NCBI GenBank assembly: GCA_021788625.1
Contig: JAJYKL010000001.1
Location: forward strand, 62,001-126,000
DNA length: 64,000 nucleotides
Source: Chloroflexota bacterium
Lineage (GTDB): Bacteria; Chloroflexota; Anaerolineae; J036; Brachytrichaceae
Direction: 5' to 3'
The notes under the pieces were generated by a model that saw nothing but the letters and a program-made list of their open reading frames with translations, ran no database searches and was not told the origin of the DNA. Each line of letters starts with the position of its first letter. Within the stretch, counting starts at the first letter, position 1. Both the position numbers and the translations under genes were made by a program. Of this stretch, positions 40,750 through 49,200 are shown one piece after another.

Positions 40750-43428
40750 ATGAACAGAAACGAGTCTGGCGAAAATCAATCCCAGGGAGCATCTCTGGAA
40801 CCTATTGTGCAGTCCATGGCTAGTTTCCGCAGGCGAATAAGGCGATCTGTGTCTCCTTGGGTGCAGCGATACATGGATCGAATGCCAGCGCAGCGTTCGA
40901 CGCACAGGATGTCATTTCTCCAGGCAGCGACGAGGAGATTGGTTCAGCGCGCCCAGGGGCAACTGGACTTTGCCGTGGCAACGCGGCCCCAGCTGGGCAG
41001 CATCGAGCCTTCACTGATCCAGCGCTTTAGTGACTATGTCGCGAATCCATTTATGGCGCAGGTAAACAGGCACCAAACGACCGCCGCCAACACCGCTGAA
41101 GCGCCAGCAATTGATATGCCGCTCCTTGAGGGCACTGGCATGGCTGAGCCAACAGGTGAGGTAGCGGAATCTGACTCGCCGCCATCTTATTTCACATCCG
41201 AACCTCCTCCGGCACCAACAGAACGTGCCGGCTCGCCCGCGACACCCCAGGCAGGTCCAGCAGCGGGTGAACAGCCTTCGATCCAGCGTATGCCGGACGC
41301 GCGTCCGGGTGTCTCGCGGTTTATGCAATTGCGCGACGCGGTGGCGGCTAACATGCCTGGACGTGGTGAATCGGCCAGACAGCCCGGATCGAAAGATGGA
41401 CTGCCTCAGTCTACAGTACATTCATCGGCTCCGCGCCCTAGTGCTTCTCGTATCCGGCGTGTAGCGCGAGTAGAGGAAATAGATCCTCTGGCTCTTGCGG
41501 AGCAAAACGCGCAAAATGAAGAAGCACCCGCCAGCCGACCAGCAGAGGTGAAGTCTGCGGTTCCCAACCGACCTATTACACCCGGACCAACCTCTGTACA
41601 ACGCCATCTGGAAGATGTACCAGCCGCGCCGACTCGCTCACGACCGCGGCTCGATATACCGGAACTACCTTCGATTGAGACACCTCCTTTGGGACCTAAT
41701 GGTGAATATAACCCTGTACAACGTATTCGACAGGCTCGTATGTCACGAGTTCAGAGGTCTCAGTCTTTACCCAGCTCAAAACCTGACGAGCCCGTGGAGT
41801 CTGTGCAACCTGAAACACAAAAACCCAATGCACCTGTCAGGGAATCAGCACAGCACCGCAAAGCTATGCAACAACCTGCTTCCGAGAGCACGACACAACC
41901 ATTTGACAAATCCGGCGCTGGCAGTGGGGAGCATGACCAGAGGCCTGCGCCCACAATACAGACACCCCTGCCAGCAGGTCGCTCGGAACCAAACGTGCAA
42001 CGTTTTTCGGACCAACCCGCTGCAGGATCACAGCACACCCGCGATGAGGCAGAGCAGGATGCTGGTGCAGACTTAGGATCAAATCAGGGACTTGAGGCTC
42101 CCCGTGCTGCATCGGTTAAGCAGGTGCAACGTCAATTCATCAAACCAGAGCCGGACCAGACTGGCTCGCCAGCATCTCCGCAACCACGCGATGAAATGCA
42201 GGTGCAGAGTGGACCAGGTCAATTGCACAGTCAACCCGCTGCACCGTCGATACCGTCTGCGCCAGGATCAGTTACAGCAGGGGAGGAGAGCGTTCAGCCA
42301 AAAGAGGACCAACCTGTTTCTTCCATTACACAAGAAGGTCCAGCGTCTATTCAACGCCAGACTGGCGCCCTCGAGACAGCCCGCCATACACCCGAGGAGA
42401 CCTTACCGGCGACGACACGAGATATGGCCGGTAATGCTGTGAGCGATATACAGCGTGAACCGCCGGCTGTGAAAGAGAAACCCTCAGCTCAAGTCGACCA
42501 GCATATTACGGCACACATCATGGCGCATGAGGAGATGCCGTTAATCCGGCGTTCGAGTCACCCGAGGGCCATCCAGCGATCTGTGCAATCCGACTCAGGT
42601 CCCGTACCGGCTGGTGAAGCGGGTGTTCCACCTTCGCCTGTGACACCGTCGAAAGCGATCCAACCGCCTGCAGTGAATGACCGGAATACTCAATCGCAAC
42701 CGCACCCGCCGGCCATTTCATCCAGCGCTGCGCCTGTGCCTGCAATTGACATCACAACAAAGCCACCGGTTACGCGTGCGCCAGTGGGCGAACCGCGCGC
42801 TAAACAACCGATAGGTGTTCAACGAAGGACGACTATCGGCGCTATTCACAAACCGCCAATGCCATTAACCTTACCTTTACAACCACCCGCGATACAGCGC
42901 CAGGTGACCCAAAACAGACCTTCATCTGAACATACTACAGCCGTGGTTCTGCCTCAAGTGCGTGCTACCTTAAGCTCAGCCCCTGCGGTAGAAGCGAAAA
43001 CGCCTCAACCAATGGACAGTGCATTCGGCGTATCTCGTATTGTTCCAGAGACTCTCATCACGGCTGCGGCGCCATCGCTCTCGCCTCTGACATGGGTGCA
43101 GCGCAAGGTTGGTGAACTGCACGACGCGATTGAGACACCGATTCATCCTGGCCCGGAGGCACCAATCGCCCGGCAGCATAATGAACCAGCCACACCCCTG
43201 GTGCTCAAACATCCAAAAGCCGGGGCAACCGTGCAGCGAGCTGAGAGCGACAAGGCTGCAGGCGCCGAAGCAGCTGAGCTGGCACAAAGAGTGGGGCAGA
43301 CAGCTGCTAATGAAGATAAGTTGGTTCCTACCGTCACCAGACCAGATTTGGATGATCTGGCGCAGCAGATTGTCCCCCTTATACGGCGCATGTTAGCCAT
43401 TGAGCGTGAACGTTACAGAGGGATCTAG
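40750..43428 (+). CDS. 892-residue Pro-rich protein with repeated (V/I)QR motifs
   Basis: I do not recognise the whole protein as a known family. AGGTGAG sits at a good distance before ATG 40750, so I use it over GTG 40738. Almost all of it is low-complexity Pro/Gln/Ala/Ser-rich sequence, likely unfolded. Sixteen or more copies of a hydrophobic-(V/I)QR motif are spread through it: WVQRYMD, LIQRFSD, SIQRMPD, SVQRHL, PVQRIRQ, NVQRFSD, DIQREP, GVQRRTT, WVQRKVG, TVQRAES and others. The last 30 residues form a charged helix LDDLAQQIVPLIRRMLAIERERYRG shared in pattern with the 59-residue protein at 40,023. Position (after tube 2, before LysM) is that of a tape measure or tube-lumen protein in other CIS, which I propose. 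Confidence 0.75.
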   Translation: MNRNESGENQSQGASLEPIVQSMASFRRRIRRSVSPWVQRYMDRMPAQRSTHRMSFLQAATRRLVQRAQGQLDFAVATRPQLGSIEPSLIQRFSDYVANPFMAQVNRHQTTAANTAEAPAIDMPLLEGTGMAEPTGEVAESDSPPSYFTSEPPPAPTERAGSPATPQAGPAAGEQPSIQRMPDARPGVSRFMQLRDAVAANMPGRGESARQPGSKDGLPQSTVHSSAPRPSASRIRRVARVEEIDPLALAEQNAQNEEAPASRPAEVKSAVPNRPITPGPTSVQRHLEDVPAAPTRSRPRLDIPELPSIETPPLGPNGEYNPVQRIRQARMSRVQRSQSLPSSKPDEPVESVQPETQKPNAPVRESAQHRKAMQQPASESTTQPFDKSGAGSGEHDQRPAPTIQTPLPAGRSEPNVQRFSDQPAAGSQHTRDEAEQDAGADLGSNQGLEAPRAASVKQVQRQFIKPEPDQTGSPASPQPRDEMQVQSGPGQLHSQPAAPSIPSAPGSVTAGEESVQPKEDQPVSSITQEGPASIQRQTGALETARHTPEETLPATTRDMAGNAVSDIQREPPAVKEKPSAQVDQHITAHIMAHEEMPLIRRSSHPRAIQRSVQSDSGPVPAGEAGVPPSPVTPSKAIQPPAVNDRNTQSQPHPPAISSSAAPVPAIDITTKPPVTRAPVGEPRAKQPIGVQRRTTIGAIHKPPMPLTLPLQPPAIQRQVTQNRPSSEHTTAVVLPQVRATLSSAPAVEAKTPQPMDSAFGVSRIVPETLITAAAPSLSPLTWVQRKVGELHDAIETPIHPGPEAPIARQHNEPATPLVLKHPKAGATVQRAESDKAAGAEAAELAQRVGQTAANEDKLVPTVTRPDLDDLAQQIVPLIRRMLAIERERYRGI

Positions 43429-43447
43429 CGGGATATACAAAGGCAAG

Positions 43448-43462
43448 CCCCGATGTACGGGG
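43448..43462 (+). promoter_or_regulatory. Small stem-loop after the 892-residue gene
   Basis: CCCCG and CGGGG pair around ATGTA, 20 bases after the stop. Weak evidence for a transcript or processing boundary. Confidence 0.3.
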
Positions 43463-43491
43463 AGGAATGACTAACGAAGGAGAGTGCGAAA

Positions 43492-44238
43492 ATGCTATCG
43501 GCTTTGAACATTAACGCGACCAGGGCAGTGAACGTTTTGCGGGCAGGCTACGTGCCTGTCAAAGCGATGATCGTCAGTGTTGATCCGCCTTTCATCACCG
43601 TGCCATGCCAGTTTAATCCCTCGGAGATCCAATTCAGCAAGTCAACACATTGGTCCAATGACACCAAAAAGGAAGGGACGGATTGTGAAAAGCGCACCGT
43701 CAAGCGGCAGAATATCCCCAAGGCCGAATTCAGCAGCGGCGAAGCTCCGCGCCTGAAAATGCAACTCTTCTTCGATACGACTTCTGTTGGCCACCTGGAT
43801 GTACGCATGTATACCGACTTGCTGGTGCTACTTACGGTTATGAACCCGTTAACCCAGTTGTTCGGTTTCGAGCGCCCACCTTTGGTCAAGTTCATCTGGG
43901 GCATGTTCTCCGCGTCACTCACCATGGCCTTCACCGCGTACATACCGTCCGTGGATATTAAATTCACCATGTTCCTGCCCGATGGCACACCTGTGCGCGC
44001 GGAAGCCGAAATTGAGTTCGTGGCGGTCTCGTCGATGCTGCCTTTCCAGAATCCCACCTCGCGCTCCGAGGCTCGCACCATCTGGGTCGTGACCGAGGGG
44101 CAGACCATAGACTGGATCGCAGCACAGAATTATGGGGATCCAGCTCATTGGCGCCACATTGCGAAAACGAACAACCTGATGAATCCTAAAGACTTGAGGC
44201 CAGGACAGGTACTCAAACTGACGCCGTTGCAGTCATGA
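43492..44238 (+). CDS. eCIS LysM-containing baseplate protein (Afp7-like)
   Basis: A 248-residue protein. The first 180 residues match the Afp7/gp53-like baseplate family (CQFNPSEIQFSKSTHWSNDTKKEGTDCEKR..., then FIWGMFSASLTMAFTAYIPSVDIKFTMFLPDGTPVRAEAEIEF). The C-terminal 50 residues are a LysM domain (IWVVTEGQTIDWIAAQNYGDPAHWRHIAKTNNL...LRPGQVLKL). In Afp it links the tube initiator to the VgrG-like spike. GAAGGAGAG precedes ATG 43492. It is followed by the spike gene after a small stem-loop. Confidence 0.93.
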   Translation: MLSALNINATRAVNVLRAGYVPVKAMIVSVDPPFITVPCQFNPSEIQFSKSTHWSNDTKKEGTDCEKRTVKRQNIPKAEFSSGEAPRLKMQLFFDTTSVGHLDVRMYTDLLVLLTVMNPLTQLFGFERPPLVKFIWGMFSASLTMAFTAYIPSVDIKFTMFLPDGTPVRAEAEIEFVAVSSMLPFQNPTSRSEARTIWVVTEGQTIDWIAAQNYGDPAHWRHIAKTNNLMNPKDLRPGQVLKLTPLQS

Positions 44239-44248
44239 ATCATCTGAT

Positions 44249-44267
44249 GAGTGCATAAAACGCACTC
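44249..44267 (+). promoter_or_regulatory. Perfect 6-bp stem-loop before the spike gene
   Basis: GAGTGC and GCACTC pair around a 7-base loop rich in A, just after the LysM stop. Another hairpin without a T-run in the operon; perhaps a processing or stability site. Confidence 0.35.
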
Positions 44268-44306
44268 GACTCTATGACTGGTGGGAAGCGAACAGGATAG
44301 GTAACG

Positions 44307-46136
44307 ATGGCACTTGATTACTTCACGATTACAATCAACGGGTTACCCGTGGTAACGCCCATGGCGGAGGCTATTGTGCGGGTAATCGTGGACACCAACC
44401 TCTACATGCCCAGCATGTTTGAGATTCATCTGCGCGATGAACCGAAACTGGAGATTTACCCCTTAATCGATTCACCTCAGCTGGCCATTGGCAGCACTGT
44501 CAAGATAAGCGCCAAGTCTGTTGGTAAAGCGAACTTGCCAGCGAGTGTCTCGATTCCTGGTGCCCTCATCACGGGTGAAATCACGGCACTCGAGCCACAC
44601 TTCAGCGAGGACGGCTCAGCCACCCTGGTGGTTCGAGGATACGATAAAACGCATCGCTTACACAACGGTCGCAAAACGAAGACCTATCTGATGCAGATGG
44701 ACAACACCATTGTGCAATCCATTACCAGCTCCTGCGGACTGACTGCCACGGCAATGCCTACGACGAGCGGGATGCATGAATACGTCCTGCAAAACAATCA
44801 GACCGATATGGAATTCCTGCGTTCCATCGCCGTTAAAAATGGTTATATCCTTGCGATGAACGCAGAAGGTATCCTGGAGTTTAAGAATGCCAGCATTCCT
44901 ATTCCCGGCCCGGCACTTACCTGGCTCGAAAATCTAGTCAGTTTTTCACCGCGTGCAACAGCCGCCGGTCAGGTGGCCACGGCAATGGTTCATGCCTGGA
45001 GCCCTCTCATGAAACAGGGTGTGGATATACCCATGCCGGTTATTCCTGCAGTCACCGGCGGTCCAGCGCTGGCAGCGGATCGGGGATTGGCTCTAGGAGT
45101 ATCCGGGGGCGAAGCTAAGGACGTGACGACAGACCAGCCGATAGCTCTCCCTACCGAAGCGACAGCTCTGGCCATGGCACGCGGTACCAAAATCAGCCAG
45201 GACTTTCTGCAAGCCGATGGCACGTGCCTGGGTCACCCGCAGGTCGTTGCCGGGCGCACGGTGACGATTCTGAAAGTCGGCCTGAAGTTTAGCGGCCCCT
45301 ATCTCATCACTTCAGCAACCCATATCTACGACCAGCATGGCTACACCACCACCTTCCATGCAAATGGGAGCGAGGCCAAGATTTTAACAACCCTGCTCGC
45401 TAATGAGAACCCTGAACCGGGGCGCATCTACGGGGTGGTAAATGGCATAGTCACCGACAACATGGATACACTGGGGCAGGGACGGGTAAAGGTGAAATTC
45501 CCCTTCCTGGGAAGCCAGCCACCGGTGGAAAGTAACTGGTGCCGCGTTGCATCGCCCATGGCAGGAAGCTCGCGTGGTTTTTATAACATCCCGGAAGTGA
45601 ATGACGAGGTTCTGGTCGCGTTCGAGCAAGGCGACGTGAACTTTCCATATGTGGTTGGTTCGTTGTGGAACACCGTTGATTTACCCCCCATGCCTTCGAC
45701 GGCGGTGGTCGTGGGCGGCAAGGTAACCAAGCGTATCTGGAAAACCCCTGCCGGCCATATCTTGACGCTGGATGACACGCCAGGAGCTGAGATGATCTCC
45801 ATCGTCGATAAGACCGCGGGCAACAAGATCGAAATCGCTTCCACACCGCCGGGAGCGATCACGATCAGCGTATCGGGTGATTGCACGATCGAGGCCAACA
45901 ATAAGGTCAGCATTACGAGCAAGGCGCAGGATGTGGAGATCAGCTGCACGAACTTTAAGGTGACAGCCAATGCCAGCATCCAGCTCAGTGCCAATGCCAA
46001 TCTCCAGCTGAAGGCCACCGCGCAAGCCTCCATCGAAGGCACGGCAGGCGTCACGATGAAAGATGGTGCGGGCGCGCAGATTGCGATGAACGGACCGGCG
46101 GTGAACGTGAACAATGGCGCTCTGGAAGTGATATAG
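44307..46136 (+). CDS. eCIS VgrG-like spike protein (Afp8-like)
   Basis: A 609-residue spike. The N-terminal half is the phage late-control D/gp27-like domain (VTPMAEAIVRVIVDTNLYMPSMFEIHLRDEP, LVVRGYDKTHRLHNGRKTKTYLMQ, YVLQNNQTDMEFLRSIAVKNGYILAM). The middle carries the OB-fold gp5-like domain (GRVKVKFPFLG, then WCRVASPMAGSSRGFYNIPEVNDEVLVAFEQGDVNFPYVVGSLWN). The C-terminal 100 residues are a repeating beta-helix stem (TISVSGDCTIEANNKVSITSKAQDV...). It forms a trimer that punctures the target membrane. The PAAR-like tip gene follows. Confidence 0.95.
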   Translation: MALDYFTITINGLPVVTPMAEAIVRVIVDTNLYMPSMFEIHLRDEPKLEIYPLIDSPQLAIGSTVKISAKSVGKANLPASVSIPGALITGEITALEPHFSEDGSATLVVRGYDKTHRLHNGRKTKTYLMQMDNTIVQSITSSCGLTATAMPTTSGMHEYVLQNNQTDMEFLRSIAVKNGYILAMNAEGILEFKNASIPIPGPALTWLENLVSFSPRATAAGQVATAMVHAWSPLMKQGVDIPMPVIPAVTGGPALAADRGLALGVSGGEAKDVTTDQPIALPTEATALAMARGTKISQDFLQADGTCLGHPQVVAGRTVTILKVGLKFSGPYLITSATHIYDQHGYTTTFHANGSEAKILTTLLANENPEPGRIYGVVNGIVTDNMDTLGQGRVKVKFPFLGSQPPVESNWCRVASPMAGSSRGFYNIPEVNDEVLVAFEQGDVNFPYVVGSLWNTVDLPPMPSTAVVVGGKVTKRIWKTPAGHILTLDDTPGAEMISIVDKTAGNKIEIASTPPGAITISVSGDCTIEANNKVSITSKAQDVEISCTNFKVTANASIQLSANANLQLKATAQASIEGTAGVTMKDGAGAQIAMNGPAVNVNNGALEVI

Positions 46137-46145
46137 AGGAGTCGC

Positions 46146-46505
46146 ATGCCCGGATATCTGGTAAACATGTCGGTAATGGTGACGTGCGCGCATGGTGGGC
46201 AGGCCAAGCCCACGGCGCCCAATCCCCGTGTGAAGGTGATGGGTCAGCCGGTGCCGATGTCGGCGCCGCCGTTCGTAATCAGCGGTTGCCCGATGGCCAT
46301 TCCCCCGCCCGCTGGGCCGGGGCCCACACCGTGCCTCACCGCCACATTTCTGCCGCCAACCATGACTTTGCGTGTCAAGTCGATGGGCCAGCCCTTGCTG
46401 TGCCAGACCAGCATGACCGGTCCAGCCATCACGACACCTCCGTCGCCTCCGGCTCCACTCTTGCCGATTTCGAACCCGGGCCAGCAACGCGTCAGGGCGA
46501 TGTAA
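46146..46505 (+). CDS. PAAR-like spike tip protein (Afp10-like / DUF4280-type)
   Basis: A 119-residue tip. It shows the family's SVMVTCAHGGQAKPTAP, PFVISGCPMA and CLTATFL segments, with Cys and His residues spaced to bind a metal, and a Pro-rich C-terminal loop. PAAR-like proteins sharpen the VgrG spike. GAGGAG precedes ATG 46146, ten bases after the spike stop. Its Pro-rich C-terminal tail could also carry a small cargo surface. Confidence 0.9.
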   Translation: MPGYLVNMSVMVTCAHGGQAKPTAPNPRVKVMGQPVPMSAPPFVISGCPMAIPPPAGPGPTPCLTATFLPPTMTLRVKSMGQPLLCQTSMTGPAITTPPSPPAPLLPISNPGQQRVRAM

Positions 46506-46546
46506 ACGTGAATCGGGTGTCAATCATTAACGGAATGAATTGAATT

Positions 46547-46966
46547 ATGGACGACGACATTCGCAATCGGGAGTTCCTGGGTCAAGGCGTGGCGTTTCCG
46601 CTGCAATTGAACCCGCGCGGCGAGTTGGCGCTGGCCACAGGGATGACAGACATCGAGCAATCCATCAACATCATCCTGGGCACCATACCCGGTGAGCGCG
46701 TCATGCGCCCCACCTTTGGCTGTCGTGCCTGGGAGTTACTCTTCAGCCCAAACGAGGCTGTGACTCAAAGCCTGATGACCGAATATGTTCGCGATGCTTT
46801 GGCGATGTGGGAACCCCGCATTGACGTTCGGGAGGTCGTCGCCTATCGTGACCCTGATCGTGATGGCTCCATGCTGGTCGAAATTCACTATGAAGTGAAG
46901 ACGACACACGATCCACGCAGCATCGTCTACCCGTTCTACATTGCTGACGAACCCGAGACCGCCTGA
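46547..46966 (+). CDS. eCIS gp25-like baseplate protein (Afp9-like)
   Basis: A 139-residue GPW/gp25 wedge protein: LATGMTDIEQSINIILGTIPGERVMRPTFGCRAWELLFSPNEA and VREVVAYRDPDRDGSMLVEIHYEVKTT, with the conserved EPR motif as MWEPRIDV. In phage T4, gp25 joins the baseplate to the sheath, and Afp9 does the same. It precedes the Afp11-like gene by 27 bases. Confidence 0.94.
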   Translation: MDDDIRNREFLGQGVAFPLQLNPRGELALATGMTDIEQSINIILGTIPGERVMRPTFGCRAWELLFSPNEAVTQSLMTEYVRDALAMWEPRIDVREVVAYRDPDRDGSMLVEIHYEVKTTHDPRSIVYPFYIADEPETA

Positions 46967-46993
46967 GGCGAAATTTATACAAAGGGTGAATCT

Positions 46994-49123
46994 ATGGCAT
47001 TACCCGAACCTATTCTCGATGACCTGCGTTTTCAGAAAGACCTGGTGGATGAGGCACGACGGCGCATTATTCGCTACTGCCCGGAGTGGACTGACTACAA
47101 CCTGAGCGACCCGGGCATCACGCTGATCGAGCTCTTTGCCTGGATGACGGAGTTGATCACCTATCGGCTAAACCTGGTGCCCGATAAGAACTACATCCGT
47201 TTTATGGACTTCCTGGGTATGCAGTTGCAGCCGGCTAATAGTGCGCGAACGGAGTTGACCTTCCGTCTATCAGTTCCGTTCCCGATCACTCCAGAGGACA
47301 GCAGCGAAGCGGTCATCCCACAAGGAACCGAAGTGGCGACGCGCGAGATGGACGATCAACACGAGGTCATTTTCACCACTGACGAGCGCCTGGTGGTCGG
47401 CCCACCCAAGGTCACTCAATTGCGCCGTCAGGATGAGGTCAATAAGAACTACCTGCCTCAACTTGGTGTGGAGTTGTTCCACACGTTCAGCCGGCCGGTT
47501 CCCCAACCTGGCGACACGTTCTATATAGGCATGGACGAAACGCGCAACCTCAGCGGCTACATCATCCAGTTTAACTTCACATGTGAGGAAACGCAGGCAG
47601 CAGGTATCCGCCGCGAGGATCCACCCTGGATATGGGAGGTATTGCGTGCGAATGGAACCTGGGAGGAAGTGGTGCCCAGCACACGGCCCGGTGAGCGTGA
47701 CACCACAGGCGGACTGAATAATGCTCGCGGTCGCCTTGTTTTTTATCTGCCGCTTGACCTGGAGCCGGGTGAAGTGCAGGGTCGGCGAGCATATTGGTTA
47801 CGGTGTCGTGTGGAGCAGCGCCGCAAGGAACAGGGCATGTACCGCGAATCACCACGTGTCTCCAGCGTTACAGCCTTTGCCCTGGGCGCGACCACGCGCG
47901 CCACGAATGCGGTCGTCGTCCATAATGAGCCACTTGGGATCAGCAACGGTGAGCCTGGGCAGACGTACAAACTCATGCATGCTCCCGTGCTGAGCCTACG
48001 CGAGGGTGAGACAGTGGAAGTGGAAGAGCTGCACGACGGCGAAGTGGTGTTCACGCCGTGGCAGCGCGTCGACGATCACTCCGAATCGGATCGTCATGAC
48101 CGGCATTTCACGCTGGAAACCGCAACAGGCGAACTCGCTTTCGGTCCAAGCATTCGCCAGCCGGATGGAACGGTGCGACAGTACGGGCGTGTGCCCGAGT
48201 CAGGACGCTCGATACGCTTCAGCCAATATCGTTATGGCGGTGGAGTTGCCGGTAATGTTCCGCCAGACAAGGTTACCGTGCTGAAAACCGGCATCCCATT
48301 TGTCGACCGGGTGACCAACATGGCGCGTGCTACGGGAGGTCGCGACCAGGAATCGCTGGATGAAGCAAAGATGCGCGCGCGTCGAGAGCTGCGCGCCCAA
48401 CAGCGTGCTGTCACGGCTGAAGACTATGAAAACATCGGCCAGGCGGCCAGCCGCCGGGTCGGGCGAGTCAAGTGTAACGTCTCCAGCAGCAACGGCAAGG
48501 CGGCCCCAGCTACCCCTCTGCCACCCGGTGCCGTGGAACTCCTGGTGGTACCGGCTGCGTTTGATGCGGTGAACGCGGGTGATTTAAGCAAGCTTGCACT
48601 GGACCCCCCTCTACGGCAGGAAATTGAAACTCATCTCGATCAGTATCGCCTGCTCACCGCCACACTGAACCTGCGTGAACCCACGTATATCGGCGTGAAG
48701 GTGCAGGCCGATATCGTCGTTTCAGAATACAGCCGTCCCGACGTAGTATGCCTGCGCGTGTCCGATGCCTTGCGCAACTTCATTACACCACTCGCTCTGG
48801 GCAACCTTGCGGAAGGAGTCAACCTGGAGGATCCGGCCGCAGCAGGAGGCCGGCATACGAGTGAATGGCAAGGTTGGCCTTTCGGTCGCAATCTCTATAT
48901 CTCGGAGCTCTTCAGCTTAATCGCCCAGGTGCAAGGAGTCAAGCATGTTCGCGATGTCCGGCTCGGGCAGCGGGCGGTTAACCCATTAAAAGAGGCTCCC
49001 CAGGCAGACGGGCGCCCTGCCGAGCACGATCCAATCGAGATGTCAGATCAGCGAGTAATCGAGGTTCCTGCAGACGCTATTTTGTGCTCGCTGGACCACG
49101 AGGTTAAAGCGGTGACCTTATAA
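46994..49123 (+). CDS. eCIS baseplate wedge protein (Afp11-like, gp6/J-like)
   Basis: A 709-residue protein of the putative baseplate assembly family (TIGR02243-like). It opens LPEPILDDLRFQKDLVDEARRRIIRYCPEWTDYNLSDPGITLIELFAWMTELITYRLNLVPDK. The central and C-terminal regions carry FSQYRYGGGVAGNVPPDKVTVLKT and EDYENIGQAASRRVGRVKCN, conserved in gpJ-like proteins. It forms the wedge of the baseplate together with the gp25-like and Afp12-like proteins. AAAGGGTGAA precedes ATG 46994. Confidence 0.93.
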   Translation: MALPEPILDDLRFQKDLVDEARRRIIRYCPEWTDYNLSDPGITLIELFAWMTELITYRLNLVPDKNYIRFMDFLGMQLQPANSARTELTFRLSVPFPITPEDSSEAVIPQGTEVATREMDDQHEVIFTTDERLVVGPPKVTQLRRQDEVNKNYLPQLGVELFHTFSRPVPQPGDTFYIGMDETRNLSGYIIQFNFTCEETQAAGIRREDPPWIWEVLRANGTWEEVVPSTRPGERDTTGGLNNARGRLVFYLPLDLEPGEVQGRRAYWLRCRVEQRRKEQGMYRESPRVSSVTAFALGATTRATNAVVVHNEPLGISNGEPGQTYKLMHAPVLSLREGETVEVEELHDGEVVFTPWQRVDDHSESDRHDRHFTLETATGELAFGPSIRQPDGTVRQYGRVPESGRSIRFSQYRYGGGVAGNVPPDKVTVLKTGIPFVDRVTNMARATGGRDQESLDEAKMRARRELRAQQRAVTAEDYENIGQAASRRVGRVKCNVSSSNGKAAPATPLPPGAVELLVVPAAFDAVNAGDLSKLALDPPLRQEIETHLDQYRLLTATLNLREPTYIGVKVQADIVVSEYSRPDVVCLRVSDALRNFITPLALGNLAEGVNLEDPAAAGGRHTSEWQGWPFGRNLYISELFSLIAQVQGVKHVRDVRLGQRAVNPLKEAPQADGRPAEHDPIEMSDQRVIEVPADAILCSLDHEVKAVTL

Positions 49124-49131
49124 GGTGATTC

Positions 49132-49200
49132 ATGGCAGGGCATTCATTCGCGATGCCCGTTGAAGGCATGCGTCTGCCTCTCCTGCACGCTTTATTATGA
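49132..49200 (+). CDS. 22-residue coupled leader upstream of the Afp12-like gene
   Basis: ATG 49132 has AAGGTG at the right distance and reads MAGHSFAMPVEG... for 22 residues. Its TGA overlaps the Afp12-like ATG (ATGA), and that ATG has no ribosome site of its own. Translational coupling explains this best. No known family. Confidence 0.4.
   Translation: MAGHSFAMPVEGMRLPLLHALL

Noticed and set aside
40750-43428. Pro-rich 892-residue frame as non-coding or frame-shifted sequence
   Set aside because: The frame is open for 2.7 kb on the operon strand, has a ribosome site and ordered motifs, and keeps a conserved end helix.
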